From Grammothele lineata (Eukaryota > Basidiomycota > Agaricomycetes > Polyporales > Polyporaceae): a DNA stretch of 64,000 nucleotides. Both the position numbers and the translations under genes were made by a program. Below the pieces are notes generated by a model. The model had not been told where the DNA came from and searched no databases. It saw only the letters and a list, made by a program, of their open reading frames with translations. Below are positions 1 through 13,249 of the stretch, one piece after another. Positions within the stretch are counted from its first letter, which is position 1. Every line of letters begins with the position of its first letter. The stretch covers positions 620,001 through 684,000 of the forward strand of contig NDFF03000317.1 of NCBI GenBank assembly GCA_002150815.3. Reading direction: 5' to 3'.

Positions 1-80
1 ATGTTGGTTGAAATGGACGTTCGCCCCTCACCGCACAAACATCTCCTCAGAGTCTCCTATCTATCCCACCGTCCAAGACT

Positions 81-2206
81 ATGGCCGATGCTCAGTTTCT
101 CGCCTCTCTCAAGGCTTCTTATGCATCCTGCTTCAACTCGGAACCTCAAATGACCGCACACGAATGGTCGATTATCGCCGCGGTGGCCTTCAGCTCCGCC
201 AACATACCGGAGGCGGTCCCGGCAGTCTTCCTGTTCATATTGAACGAGATCGTCCTGGCACAGGAAGCCGCAAGCGTCCCGGAAGAGAAGGCGCATGAGG
301 AACAGCTCGGCTTTGCACGCAAGTTCCGAGAAGCCGTCCTTCAGTCCGGACTGCTGAGCGGCATGCCTCGGGTGAGTACTTCCTCTTTGTGTCGACGGGT
401 CTACATCTGCTCTGGATTGGAAAACGAGCCGCTATTAAGATCGTTCATGCTTGTGGGAAAGATGCATGCTGATGCCGGAAGAAGCTGGATCATCATCGGC
501 GGATACCCTGTGCATGTAGCTGTTCCAGAAATTCACCGACATGTGGGCTGCTCCACCGTGGGCTTGAATTCTGAGACATTCTGCCCTGAATCGCCAGGGA
601 GACGCAGTTATTGAAAAACATGAATCATGGGATGAGGCTCGGTCTCAGGTCGCTGAGCTCTCCGGAGTCCACTATACGAGCCCCGTGGGGTCAATTGCCT
701 GCGGGGACGCAGAGGTTCTCCTGGCTCACCGACGATAACGTTTGGCCCTCCCCGGTGGCACAAATACTGCTGACCAGCCGGGCCAGCAGGCAGTGATACC
801 TGAGGCCTGAGGTCCTCTCGGAGACTTCATCACAGATGTGTTATCCACTTCCCACTCCACGAGGCACCTCAGAAGAGCGACGGAATTAGTGCGTCCGCGC
901 AGGACGCTTCCTCCGAGCCGCCTTCCACGCTACGCACAGGCACATCCCTCTACTTGGCAGCCTCTGCTTCCGCCGCCCACAAACGCCTGTGATACTTATC
1001 GCTGACGACATCCCTCCCAGTCCATCAACAGCCTCGTCGAGCTGCACAAGGTCACGCCCGCGCACCTGCGCGAGTCACGCCCTCTCCGGTGCGTCCCGCC
1101 GCGGTCCCTCGCGGCCCTCGCTCTTCGCGCGACGATTCGCCGGCCGCTGACTATCATGCATACATACTTGTAACTATTTTCTCGCACGTTCCTCAACCTG
1201 CATTATAATTTGTGCCGCGTGCGGCGCGCCGACACAGAGACACCGCGAAGCCGCCCGCCGAATGGGACCAGCGCGGCGAGGAGGTCTTCCGCGCCGTGTA
1301 CCGCGACGCCGCGGAGGGCGTCCAGAAGATGCTGTACGACGCGTACCCCGACCTAGGTCCGTCCGCCGCGCATTCTGTTCTATTCTGTTCTATGTCCCCT
1401 CTGCCCGCCCGCGGGCCCGTGGCTTGGCATTGGCATTTGCACGCGCAGTACGGACAGTACGGGTACTGACTGCGCTCTTTACGCTACGCTCTTTGGCTTC
1501 CTCCCGCCTTCCGCCACTCAATGGAATACCCGATGCAACCAACGTACCGATGAATGAATGCGATGCGCGCGCCGTCCGGATCCCGACACGAATGCGAAAC
1601 GCCTGTCGTCACCCCCACCCCTGATTTTCTCCCTCCCCTCCTGAATCTTCGCCCTTCCGACTCCCTGACATTTGTCGTCCCTCCGTCCGCCGCCACCAAT
1701 GCTGTACCCATTCCCTGTCGCGCTCGTCGTCTGTCGCGCCCGCCCTCAACCCGCCCGGCTCCGCACACGCATGCCCCCTCTCTTCCTCTCTTGCTTCTCC
1801 CTTCCATCCCGCCTCTCGCCCGCACGGCCCGACCTGCTCGTCCAACGCACCCGCCCTCCTTCCCCTTCCCCTCCCTCGTCTCTTTGTCCCCTTCCCCTTC
1901 CTCTTCCCTCTTCCCCTCCACACGCTTACAGGCTGGTTCTGCACAACAATCGGGTACGGCATGACCTACGGCGGGACCTCCACGCTCAGCACCCGCATGC
2001 TCGTGTACGTCCAGGTCGCCGCGCTCGTCGCGGCCGACGCCCCGCGCCAAGTCGCGTGGCACCTCGGGAACGCGCGCGCGCAGGGCGCTCCGCTCGAGGA
2101 AGTGAGGGCGGTGAGAGCTGTTGCGGTCGAGGTTGCGAGGAGGGCGGGGGTCGTTTGGAGGACGGGGGTTCCGGAGGCGGAGGTGGACGCGGAGGCGGAG
2201 GCGTAG
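81..2206 (+). CDS. Carboxymuconolactone decarboxylase / AhpD-like protein
   Basis: Modelled exons are 81-371, 1021-1088, 1238-1356 and 1932-2206, giving 250 residues. All junctions are GT-AG and keep one frame through to the TAG at 2204. The all-helical protein reads as the CMD/AhpD-like fold: a first helical part (WSIIAAVAFSSANIPEAVP), then an RGEEVFRAVYRD-type segment typical of the family, then helices around RMLVYVQVAALVAAD. This family covers peroxidase-type and decarboxylase-type enzymes. I see no CxxC pair of the AhpD peroxidase type, so the reaction is unknown. Introns 1 (649 bp) and 3 (575 bp) are about ten times longer than usual in this window, and intron 3 is strongly pyrimidine-rich. 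The start is the first ATG of the open frame, 24 nt after an upstream ATG in another frame. Confidence 0.75.
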
Positions 2207-3750
2207 GCACCGGGCAGCGCGGTGCGGCGCGGCCGAGGGAGAAAAGTCCGGTGCGGGCGGACCGGCTGGTGCTTGTTTGAGCGGTTGCGCTCGGGGCGGC
2301 GGTGGCGTTGGAGGCGAAGTCTTTGTTCGCGGTGCTAGAAGCGTGTATGCAGGAACTAGAATCCTACAGGGTCGATTATGCGTACGTACGAGATGACGAC
2401 GCAGGGTCTTCGTAGAGTGAACGTCTGGATTGGCACGAGAATACGTAGAACACGATAGAAGGTACACCAACTATTCTTGTGTTTTCTGCGCACGCAATAA
2501 GACGCAGCAGTACCAGTGTTCGACGCTGAACATAGTAATGAACGCGCAACGTCGGACCCTGATGACGTCTGTCCCGGCCTGCGTCGTAGCGCACGGTTAG
2601 CCGTCAACATTGCGCGACTAGCATTGACAACTAACTCCTCAGCGACTCCGAGTCCCCCACCCGCAGCGCAGTATGCCCCTCCAAGTCCGCGTGCGCGTCG
2701 TACGGGCACCCAGACGGCGGCGCACGCCCGCGAGACTTTAGGTTCTACACCCAAGCTGAGTTCCCCGGCGTGCCGCACCAACAACATCGCTGCGATCCTT
2801 GCCCGCTGCAGGGAAGGAGCACGCCTTTAGACGACAGCGCCTGGGCTTTTCGCGCTGCGAATCTCCCATTGCGTGCGCCGCGCTGCTGCATACGTGCGGC
2901 TGCACTGCTTCCGATTGCCTCGAGACCTGGTGTTTACGACACGCCTCGCGCGGCGGATCGCCCGCTGCGCCCAGTGCCTGCTCGAACTCTAGCATTATCG
3001 CCCCCCGGCGAATCCACACGCCTCTAAGGCTCAGGCGCTCAGGCCTGAAGGACAGCTTGACGCCTTGACGTCTGAATGCCAGCTAACGATGCATCCGGGT
3101 CGCGCCGTGTTCCCCTCAATCGACGGATATGGGCGGGCACGTCGTGGAGGCGACAGGAGAGGCGGTAGCCTTGACGAGCGAGCGGTGGATAGTGGATAAC
3201 GGATGACGAATCCCGGAGGTTCGCAGCGCGACGCGATGCGACGCGGGCTCCGACCACACTAGACTTCGCACGAGAACCCGGCGGGGGCAGGGGGGATACC
3301 GCACTCCCGCCGCGTCGCTTCCGGGAGCGCGGCAGCGGCAGCGTGTTGAGTGCTGAGCGTGGGCATTTTTGCTCCCGGAAGGATCCAGGCACGGCAGATG
3401 CTGAGCCTGAGGTTGTCGGACAGCGCGATATTGAACGCCCACCGAACTCCCGAAGGCGGCTGCGGAGGTTCAAATTCTCTTCGCGCGCGCCCGCGGGGCC
3501 GCGCTTACGCGGCTTGACCTTGCATACGTACGCGGCGGCCCGACAAGCAGCTGATCCTTCTGCTAAAGAGAGCGAATATCATTACGAAGGCAGCGAACTT
3601 GAAAGCAGAGCTGAATACAATCCTACAACGACGTCACCGATCGTCGCCCGCGCACTACGCCCATCCGTCGGGCATACCCCAAGGCGCGCTGCATACTCTC
3701 CGGGACGCCGACGAGACAGCAGGCGGGCCGCCAGCGTGGAGCAGGCGGTT
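2207..3750. other. Intergenic, no gene recognised
   Basis: GC-rich stretch between two converging genes. Several open frames exist on both strands, but none has family similarity, consistent codon use or a splice structure I can support. Confidence 0.5.
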
Positions 3751-5104
3751 TTACATCTGCATGTACTGCGGCGGTGGCGGGGGCATGCTGCCAGGCGGCA
3801 TCATCTGGGGTGGCATCATGCCTGGCATGCCTTGCGGGACGTAGCCGGGGGGTGGAGGTGGAGGTGCGAAGCCGGCCTGAGGGTTATACACCGGCACGCC
3901 AGGCGGGGGAGGCGGGACGCCCATAGGCATGCCTTGTGGAGGCATACCCTGCATGGGAGGTGGGGGCATCCCCGGCATACCCTGAGGCATGCCCTGCGGG
4001 ATGATTGCCTGTTGAGGGGTGAAACCGGCGGGAGGGGGAGGCGCAGCTGCGAGAGCGCCGGCGAACTGTCCTTGATACGGACCCTGGAATCCAGGCATGG
4101 GTGGACGCGCACCGAATGCACCCATTGGAGCTGGTGGCGGGCGGGCGGCGACTGGGAGTGCGTTGTTCTTCCTTGCTTGAGCCGCGAGAAGTCGTTCGGC
4201 AGGTGTGCCGTGCCGCTCACCCTTGCCGTCCTTCTTGAACGCGTACTGGACGGTGATTGCCTTATTCATCAAAAATTGACCGTTCATGGAGTCTATCGCT
4301 GCGTCCGATGACTCGAAGTCGGTGTAAGAGACGAAACCGTAGCCCTTTGACTGGCCTGACTGGGGGTCGCGCGCAATCTACGGGTGGAGCATGAGAGACA
4401 ACAATGGCGGGCGGCCGGGCAGCACGACGGGATTAAGGCAGGGAAGATAGGCATGGGATGCATGTGGATGGCGGACATACAACGTACCTTAGCAGTGGTA
4501 GCCATCATACCAAACGCACTAAAGGTGTCGTAAAGCAGCCTCTCGTCCACATTCTCGTCAAGGTTGCCGATGAAGAGGTTTGCGCCGACGTCAAGTTGTT
4601 TTTTGTCCGAAGAGGCCTGTGCGCGCCGAGGGAGGGGTCATGAGTCTCGGCAGGATGCACGGGTGGAAGGAACGAGGCGGCCACGAAGAGCTTCCACCGG
4701 TACAGCACGGAGAGGACGAACTTTGTTAACCCTGATGGGTTTCCCCCATAATTTGATCTGATTCATAATCTTGCAGGCATATTCTGCATCCTCCTCTGTC
4801 AAGAACTCACAGAAACCATAGCCCTGGTGTGCCATAGATATCCGATCTTTTGGCAAATGAACATTGACTGTGTATCAATGATAGTCAGCACAGCAATCCA
4901 TAGCCAGTTAGAGGGGCTACTCGCCGACTGGCCCCGCCTGAAGCATCAGCTCCCATATGAGCGCATCCGAACATCGTTCGTCGAGGTTGCCCTGCACGTA
5001 ATGGAGCACGTTCAGCGTTCACTCGCGATTTATAACTTTACACAAGAGAAACATACGAGATAGACCGTGGCCTCCTGATTCCGGTCATCTTGGGGTCGCG
5101 ACAT
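3751..5104 (-). CDS. Splicing factor 3B subunit 4 (SF3B4/Hsh49)
   Basis: Exons in transcript order are 5104-5057, 4991-4925, 4867-4722, 4616-4488 and 4377-3751, giving 338 residues. The protein is the SF3b subunit of U2 snRNP that contacts pre-mRNA near the branch site. Two RRMs are visible: RRM1 (about residues 14-90, with ATVYLGNLDE and [16 protein letters not shown]) and RRM2 (about 97-175, with [10 protein letters not shown] and [17 protein letters not shown]). A linker with [20 protein letters not shown] matches the family almost word for word. The C-terminal 140 residues are Pro/Gly/Met-rich, as expected. Intron 2 has a GC donor (gcgagt) and must be removed, because it contains an in-frame stop. 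The short first exon encodes only 16 residues. Confidence 0.95.
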
Positions 5105-6251
5105 GGTGGCGGCGAGAAGGTAAAGACGTCGAGCCCCGCGAGTCGAGAACAGGGACGCGAGTCGTTACCGTGATGTATGCAATGTTACGGAATCGTGACT
5201 GTACGTCACGTTTGTCCGTGAGCGCTCCGGGCCGATGTCGTTGATCTGTCCAACTCATCCTCATCCGGACTTGACCACAATCGGCCGCACTCCCACCAGG
5301 CTTCCATCGAGAGCGCGCTCAGATAAGTACGAATACTCGGCGACTAATACTGCTACCATTCCTTGATAAATGCCCAACGCGTCGCCATGTGGACATTGGA
5401 GCAATTGGTCGTAGAGCGCATGAAGCCTAGGATACGAAGACAAGGTTCTCCTCGGATACTTCACCTCTCCACGGCCTTCCAGGGACCGCGTAAACGACGA
5501 GAGGGCGCAGTGACTATGCACTGACTCCTCCGCAGGACGACCGCCAGGCCGACAGCGATGTAGAAGGACTTTGTACGTGCGTTCGTTCCACGTACCCGGT
5601 CGCTCATCATCTCTATCATCGCATCTCGGAGGCGATATAGGCTGCCAGCAATCCTAGCGCTATCCACTCGGCTGGCAACCCACCTACTCAGGTGGGCACG
5701 ATAGCCGCGAAGTCACCCTTGGAAGTGAGAGTTGTGCGCCTCCGACGTATGCCCATTAGCAGTGGCATCTGGCGTCGGGCGATGGACACCTTCATCTTCG
5801 CTCTTCGCAGAAGCTGATATAATTATTGCGCCAAATTAGCCTGTCCTATATCGCAGAGACCTTGAACGCCGAGCTAGAACGAGGCTACCCTATCAATTCG
5901 CATAAGGCTGTACCGACCAGCGCGGCGTTTCCCTCGCTCGGCGAACATAGCAGGCTTATCTGAGGCAACTTTGATGGTAACTTAAAACCTCGCGCGAGTC
6001 GCCTTTCGTGAACATTCGCGCCCGCGCGGTCGGCCACTCGGCGTCATCGATCCACAATTCCGGTGCCCAAAAGTTTGAAACCTCCCGGGCCACGCAAAAT
6101 CCCTTGGCCCGTCAAATCACCATCCGAGTCGGTGGTGCCCGTCCCTCGTTCGTCGCGCCGACGCGACATAGCGTCATCGCCATCGCCCGCGTAGACCGCG
6201 CAGCTCCCGCGCTTCCGCGAACCCAGCCGAGATGCGATAGTGAGACCTTAG
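5105..6251. other. Intergenic, no gene recognised
   Basis: Upstream of the SF3B4 gene on one side and of the small secreted peptide gene on the other, so it should carry two divergent promoters. Only short, unconvincing open frames are present. Confidence 0.5.
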
Positions 6252-6259
6252 TATAAAAG
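6252..6259 (+). promoter_or_regulatory. TATA box of the secreted peptide gene
   Basis: The motif tataaaag lies 130 bp before the ATG at 6389. It is followed by a pyrimidine-rich leader (tccttctctcgtcg), the arrangement expected of a strongly transcribed fungal gene. The link to the peptide gene rests on spacing alone. Confidence 0.6.
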
Positions 6260-6388
6260 CCTCGCGCCCCCGGTGCCTCGACGACACGTTCGGTGCACGC
6301 CGCTCGTTGTCCGCCGCCGTCCCTTTCCTTCTCTCGTCGTCGAGACCCTTTTGTCTTTGTCAACCCCCAAGACATTCCAACGACCATC

Positions 6389-6659
6389 ATGCAGGCCCGC
6401 CTTGCTCTCTTCTTCATCACCCTCATGGCCTTCGCGCTCTTCGCCGTGGCCACGCCCGTCCCCGACGCAGCGCTCGCGAAGAAGTCGCTCAAGCAGTACA
6501 ACGCGCGCCGTGGCGTCGAGAGGCGTGACGACCAGCACTACAAGCCCTCCAAGTGAGTTTTGCTCCATCCTTCTTGCGCCGGCATCGCCAGAACGGGCTC
6601 TGACACCGTTGTGGCGCAGGGTTTGGCGCGCTGAGGCTCGGGGCCCAACGGCGGTGTAA
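6389..6659 (+). CDS. Small secreted peptide precursor with dibasic sites
   Basis: Exon 1 is 6389-6552 and exon 2 is 6620-6659, giving 67 residues. The N-terminus is a clear signal peptide: MQAR, then about 17 hydrophobic residues, with likely cleavage near FAVA-TPVP. The rest is charged and carries dibasic sites (KK, RR, RR) that Kex2-type proteases could cut. There are no cysteines and no CaaX end, so it is neither a typical effector-like cysteine-rich protein nor a mating pheromone. The 67-bp intron has a gtgagt donor and a tctgac branch-like site. If it is not spliced, the donor itself supplies a TGA (positions 6554-6556) and the product is 55 residues. I do not recognise a named family. 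Confidence 0.6.
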
Positions 6660-7786
6660 ATGCGGGAGATATGCGATCTCTCCCCCTTTGTACTGGTATC
6701 CACTAGGTGCGTTCCTGTCTTTCCCACGGCATCCACCCCCAAGATTCTCAATCGCATTCATGTATCCAGACGCCATGACTCTGGACCTATGCTGCTCCCC
6801 GCGCGTTGCGATCCGCTGCCGTCCCACGATTGTTTTGTGACGTGAAGATTCAGTACGACGACGAAGTATTCGGATATACGGACAGGAATCACGGACTTCA
6901 CTGGGTGGCGAAGGAGGACTCCACGTTCTCGGGTCGGCCCTCGCTACGTACGTCTTCCTCTTCCGGCCTGCCGTTGCCGACATGTACATAGTATCCCTTT
7001 GCTCGTTTGTCGGACCCTCTTAGACTGTACGAGACGTTTGTTTACCTCGGACGATTTGATCCATACCATCAATGACCTCATATCTAACGCGCGTGTCCTC
7101 GAGAGCTTCAGGATCATCATTCTCCCGCCCGCCACGGCCTTCGATCGGTTGTTTGGACATGAATGCCGTGAATCACATAACCCGGTCAGCCCTAGTCGGG
7201 TGAATGTGACATCCGCGTTGATGGCTTCGGTCTTAAGAGCGTCATGTGGCCATGCTAACGCTAAGGTGCTCAGCATTACGCTGTATGTCTATACACCACA
7301 ACATCCGCAAAGATCGCAAGCTGCGATCACGCATGGGCGTAGCGTTGAATAGATGCCGTTGGTTCCGTCCATAAAAACCGCCTGCGTTTATAGCGGCCGT
7401 CCGCTCCAGTACGCCAATAGTAGCCATCTTTGAGTCACGTCGGCGAGACAACCTTGCCTTTTGTCCACCGCCCGCCTCTCGATAGAGGGCAAGGAATGTT
7501 CGAGTCGTCTTGAGGCAAAAGAACTGATTGGTTGCATTGCAAGAACTCGGGAACGTGGTAAGGTGTGACAATAGAACCTGCACCGAAGGGACGGAGTGCG
7601 TAAATGTGACCATACGAAGCAACGCTGGATACTGCTTACGCTAAATCTAGTCGATTCTACTTCCACCGACCCAAATAGCCTCTACCTGTTTGCCAATTGT
7701 GTGGTTTCGTACATGTAAATAATACATTTCTTCATTCTTCAGCCCAACGCCACATGCAACCATCCACGTCTGTCCTATAAACCCAC
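6660..7786. other. Intergenic, no gene recognised
   Basis: Lies between the 3' ends of two converging genes. Short open frames on both strands show no recognisable protein. Confidence 0.5.
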
Positions 7787-9680
7787 TCAACTCTTCTGCC
7801 CCTGCCCCGCCCCCTCCTGCCTATCCACAACCATCCCACTCGTCTCCCTCCCCCCCGTCCCCGTCCCCAGGTGCGCCTTGATCCACGTCTTCCCCGCCTT
7901 CTTAATGAGCGCCTTCCTCGCGAACCCCCGCATATCGATGTACACCAGCGTCACGTTCCGCGCCGTGTGCGTCGCGAGGTGCGTCGAGCGCGCCGCGTCG
8001 GGCCCGTACTTGTGCCCGACGACGGCGGTCGCGCGCTCGGCGCCGACGTCGAACGCGCGTTGCAGAGAGTCGTCGACGGTTGCGAGGACGAGGTTCGCGC
8101 TCAGTGCGAGCTTGTCGCGTGTGCGGAGGCGGGTGGGAGGTGGGGGTGGGGGTGGTTGAGGCGAGGATGCTACAGCGGAAGTAGCTGGGACACCTCCCGG
8201 CGTTGATGCGGATTTCTCGGGCAGAGGGAGCGGGGACTTGTTACGCGGGGGAAGCGGCGGTGCTGGTCCTGGAGCCTGTCCGGGTACAGGCGTAGTTGCG
8301 GGGCTACGTCGCGGAGGGAGAGGCGGTTTGCCATCCAAGGAAGTCACAGGGTACGGTGGGGGCACGTCTGACTCCGGAGACTGCACGATCGGAGGGGGCG
8401 CAAGCGATGACGCTCCAGAACGTGGCTGCGGTGCACGTACGGTGGGGGTGCTCTTGCCCTTGTCTTTTGCGCCAACAGCGCGCGAAATGATGTTCTCGAC
8501 GATCCCCACCGTCTTCTGGCTGACCTTGACCGCCTGACCGCTGATTGCGTATGTCCGAGACAGGGCCTGCTGTGTGCGCGGATGGGAGAGAAGCAGCAAT
8601 GCGCGAGGGGGTGGTGGCGGCGGGGTACCATCTTTAGGTGTCGGTGCAGGAGTCGAGTGGTTAATGTAGTAATTCGTCGCACCCGTCAATCCGCTCAGAA
8701 GGAGAGACGTCGACGACGAGATCGCTTGACTACAGAGGCCCATTCAGCACCCTCCCTACCCGCTCCACAAGACCCAAAACGCACCTGATAAGCGTCGCCG
8801 ACTTGGTCATCCAATCCTGGTCCTCCGGCGGGATCGCACGGACAAAGATCTCCCTCGCCTCGTCCAGCTCCGAGCTCTGCTCCGCATACGGCACCACGCT
8901 CGCCCCGCCGCCCGTGTACGCATCGTACACGTCCTCAGGCAGCTCCATGATCACCGGCGCCGGCTTGTCGTCCTTGCCCTTCGCGCTACCGCCGTGCTGC
9001 GCGGCGAGCGCGGGATCCTCCTTGATGTTTACCCTATTAGGCAGCTCCCCGACGATCTCCCCGCTCGCCTCGTCCATGAGCACCAGCTTCCCGCGCAGCT
9101 CCTCAGGCGCAGGCTCCGACGCCGTCCCCAACGCCTTATGCGTGCTCGAGGACTCCGCATCAGAGCCGACAACGGGGGCGTCCTCAGCCGCAGCCGCGGG
9201 GTGCGCACTGTGGTGCGCGGCCCCGCCCTCGACCTCCCACTCGAACTCAGCGTACTGCGCGAGGATGTGGTCGAGCGCCTCGACCGTCTCCGCGCGATGC
9301 GGGTCCGCCCGCGCGGGCGGGGGCACCTCAAGCGAGATCGCCCCCTGGGCCTCGTCCGCCGGGGTCTGCTGGGCCTCCCCGCCGTATGAGTCGACGGTGC
9401 GGAAGGTGTACGTGCGCGTGCCGTCGCGCCCGACGACGCACGCGATGCTCCGCGCGGGGTCGATGGGCTGCTCGAGCGCGCCGAGGCGGAGGACGAGGAT
9501 GAGGGAGCGGTCCGCGGGCGCGAGGGAGGCCGCGAGGGGCGCGCTGGGGTCGGCGGCGGGGGTGGGGGGCGCGAGGGTGACGCATTCGAGCGCGAGGGTG
9601 CCTGAGGCGCGGGCGCTGCCCGTCGAGAGGGTCACGTCGGGGATGTGGACGAGCACGAAGGCTTCTGGGTGGGTGGCCAT
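7787..9680 (-). CDS. Senescence/spartin-domain protein
   Basis: Exon 1 is 9680-8785 and exon 2 is 8729-7787, joined by a 55-bp GT-AG intron, giving 612 residues. The C-terminal half matches the senescence domain shared by plant dehydration/senescence proteins and animal spartin. It has a glycine-containing helical region (SLLLSGLTGATNYYI), a KTVGIVENIISRAVG segment, a proline-rich spacer, and a final helical part with SANLVLATVDDSLQ and a VGHKYGPDA motif. The N-terminal half is a beta-rich region of unknown fold plus acidic linkers. In animals the domain contacts lipid droplets, mitochondria or endosomes. Localisation here is not shown by the sequence, and I see no transmembrane segment. Confidence 0.8.
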
Positions 9681-10524
9681 TGCGCGATGGGCGTCGATGG
9701 AGGTGGGAGGAGGAGGGAAGGTTGGGGGGGCTGGGTGCTGTGCGCACTTTGTCGCTGGATAAGTCCGGCCAAGGCTTCATCGGATCCCAGGCACTCCGTG
9801 ACGACGCCGCTTCATCGTCATGGCGCTGCGGAAAGTTTCATAGGCCAAGGTTCGAACCAAATAAGCACCAAGCTTATGTCTGCCAAGGATGGAGATGGAG
9901 GAGGTCAACGTAAGAGGGCGTGTCCTCGAAACACAGGCGTTCAGGACGTCCTCACGAACGAGACCCAACGTTCTGGGTCACTGTCTTTCACGTTTTCCAC
10001 GATCAAATTCGGCGACTACCCCAGCTCATCTAAAGTCCTTGTGTTCGTATCAAGTTCGGGGCGTGGGATGCGGTATATCTCCCACATCCACCCAAAACAC
10101 GAATTGCACGCTCATGACCTCTTCGACTGGATTTCTGACTCACGGGTATTAAATCCCCCCACGTACCCAATTCCTAACGGTATGGACTACACAACACTGA
10201 AGAACGGACGGCAGACGAAGGGAAACAAGCCCCGAGGGCGCGCGGCGCAGCGGACCGCCCACTGGCGCGTGGCGGGACCCAGCGCAACGGAGTACTAGAG
10301 GTAGTGGGAGCGGCAGCTGAGATAAGAAAAAAATAGGCAGAAGAAGGGCGGGATGGAGGGAGGACGCGCGAAGTATGTGTTTAGAGTGAGTTCATCGTAG
10401 ATGAGCGAAGCGGGAGAAAAAACTATATCTTCGTGGGAAGGCGTGCACGGAAAGACTTGAACGTAAAACGGTCGTGAAGTACGGACGTTGCGAGACAAGC
10501 GGGAACAGCAGGGCGTCCGGATCG
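9681..10524. other. Intergenic, no gene recognised
   Basis: Lies 5' of the senescence-domain gene and 3' of Cdc42. The longest open frame (plus strand, 9645-10298) has no family features and overlaps the neighbour's start, so I treat it as chance. Confidence 0.5.
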
Positions 10525-11344
<820 letters not shown>

Positions 11345-13249
11345 GGCTCTCCGGGAGGTCTATCTGGAAGTGGCAGGGAAGGCTGGAGGGGAGGGCGCCG
11401 GATCAGTAACTGTTCATCTTATAGCAGCCAAGCGCAGCGGCGCTTGAGGCCACACGGGGGCGGCCACCGAACATCGTCCGCCCCGGACTGCGCTCGAGCG
11501 GGTGGGCGGTGGCGGCGTTCATAACCAGGTGCGTTGATGCACATGCGACCAGCGTGCACGACGCCTGAACCACCATGCACGCCGCGCTTCTATGCCGCGG
11601 ACCGATCCCGATGGTTTCCCCCAGAGCGTGCGCGTCGAAGGCAGCTGAGACGCTGAACTGTGGGCAGCCTGCTGGCAGGCCACACTCCCTAATGCCAACA
11701 GCTTGGGCGTGGACGGAATACGGCCACCAACGCGCGCTCAAAGTGGCCTGTGCATGGCCATCCAGCACCAGCGTGGTAACTGTCAGGTAGCACTTGGAAT
11801 ACGCCCAAACACGCAACGCCCACGTGTGCACACCCAACACGAATCCCCCGAAGAACAGCCTGCCACGAAACACGCGCGGGGAGAGGGCTCACCTTGGTTG
11901 TACAGGAGCTGAAGAGGACACGGCTTGCGGGTCGGGCGATGGGTTGATATGTATCGCACGAGAAGGGCGGCAGGGCCTGTGGAGGGAGAAGGGAGGCGAA
12001 GAGCGAGAGACGAGAAGAGAGACTGGGAGAGCTCGCGGGCGGTCGAGGACGGCAGCGGGCGGGCGCAGGCGGAAGGGAGGGCGGATAGCAGTCGGGCTGT
12101 CGCAGACTCGCAGGGCCCTCGACGGGTTGGACTTGACGACCGGTTCACAGCTTTTCTAGAACGCCTGCCCTAAACTCCTGATGCGCCACCTCGTTTCAAT
12201 CCCTTCAATCTCTTTCTTATCCCGCTTATCTGCCCCTTTCAACTCGTTGTAGTCTCGCTACTTACCCTCTAAGCACGGGTTAACGCAGGCGCGGAACGGA
12301 CTACATCCGCCCCGATAAGCAGGCCAAGCTCTGCAACCCGTTGCCTCCGTTGTTGGCTCAGGCACATGAACCCCAGCCGCGCGCCAGACGCATCTTCCAA
12401 CGCTTTCTCCTCTTCGCAGGGTCTCAGCTGCCCAAACTCGGTGAACTCTTCAAAAACCTCCCGGTCCGCTATGCGCCCACACTACCCGCTCGCCTGAGTT
12501 TCGCCGAGCCATCTGCCAGAAATGCATGTGATGAGGATATTTTGAAAGAGACCAGCTACTCGCATCGCGAACCCGAACCGAACGCCCGCTGCGCCTGTCC
12601 ACGGAACTGACCGTCAGACATTGGGCAGTTCATCTGCATCATCATCGCCCTCAGCAGATTTTGCCAAACATAGCCAATCCATCGTGGTCCAAACGGAATC
12701 ATCTGACCTTCGTGCGTAGTCGACGCGAGAATAAGATGCGCTGGCCACCAGTGGCCGCCCAGCCGTTGAGGACTTGTAACGTAACTAGTGCCAGAGAACC
12801 CGGTGTATACCACGCGGGTTCGTGCCTGCCATTTGGCAAGGGACGAGGCCTCGAGCATGACGGAATGCCGAGTTCTCAGAAGCCTGGTACTCTTGGAGGC
12901 CGGTTTGGATCGTCCACAATGAGGCCAACCCATGAACCGGGTCTCTCAAGGTATCGACAACAGCAGACAACAGCTCAGTAGGGTAAGTTCTCGCAATGCA
13001 GGGTGATAGAGTTCTCGGGGGCGGCGTCAGTGCGTGTGAAACGTCATCAAATACGCAAGTTCGTGTTGTGGCGCTTCCGACATCGACATACTATTAGTAT
13101 CATCCATCAACAATGGTTTCGTACACCATGCAAGACAAGCAAGTGAGTACAGTACACATCCAACCGAGACGCATTACGCACGACCTTCCATTCGGCCGCA
13201 CGTTATGTGGGTGGAACCAACCAGCCCACCACTCACACTCACACCTCCC
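11345..13249. other. Intergenic, no confident gene
   Basis: About 1.9 kb holding the Cdc42 promoter and the 3' flank of CWC22. Open frames at 11403-11873, 11783-12148 and 12556-12933 (all minus) have no recognisable domains. A long Cdc42 5' leader is possible but cannot be shown from sequence. Confidence 0.45.

Noticed and set aside
1484..2470. Long minus-strand open frame opposite the CMD-like gene
   Set aside because: Low-complexity Arg/Gly/Glu translation produced by the pyrimidine tract on the other strand; no protein-like features.
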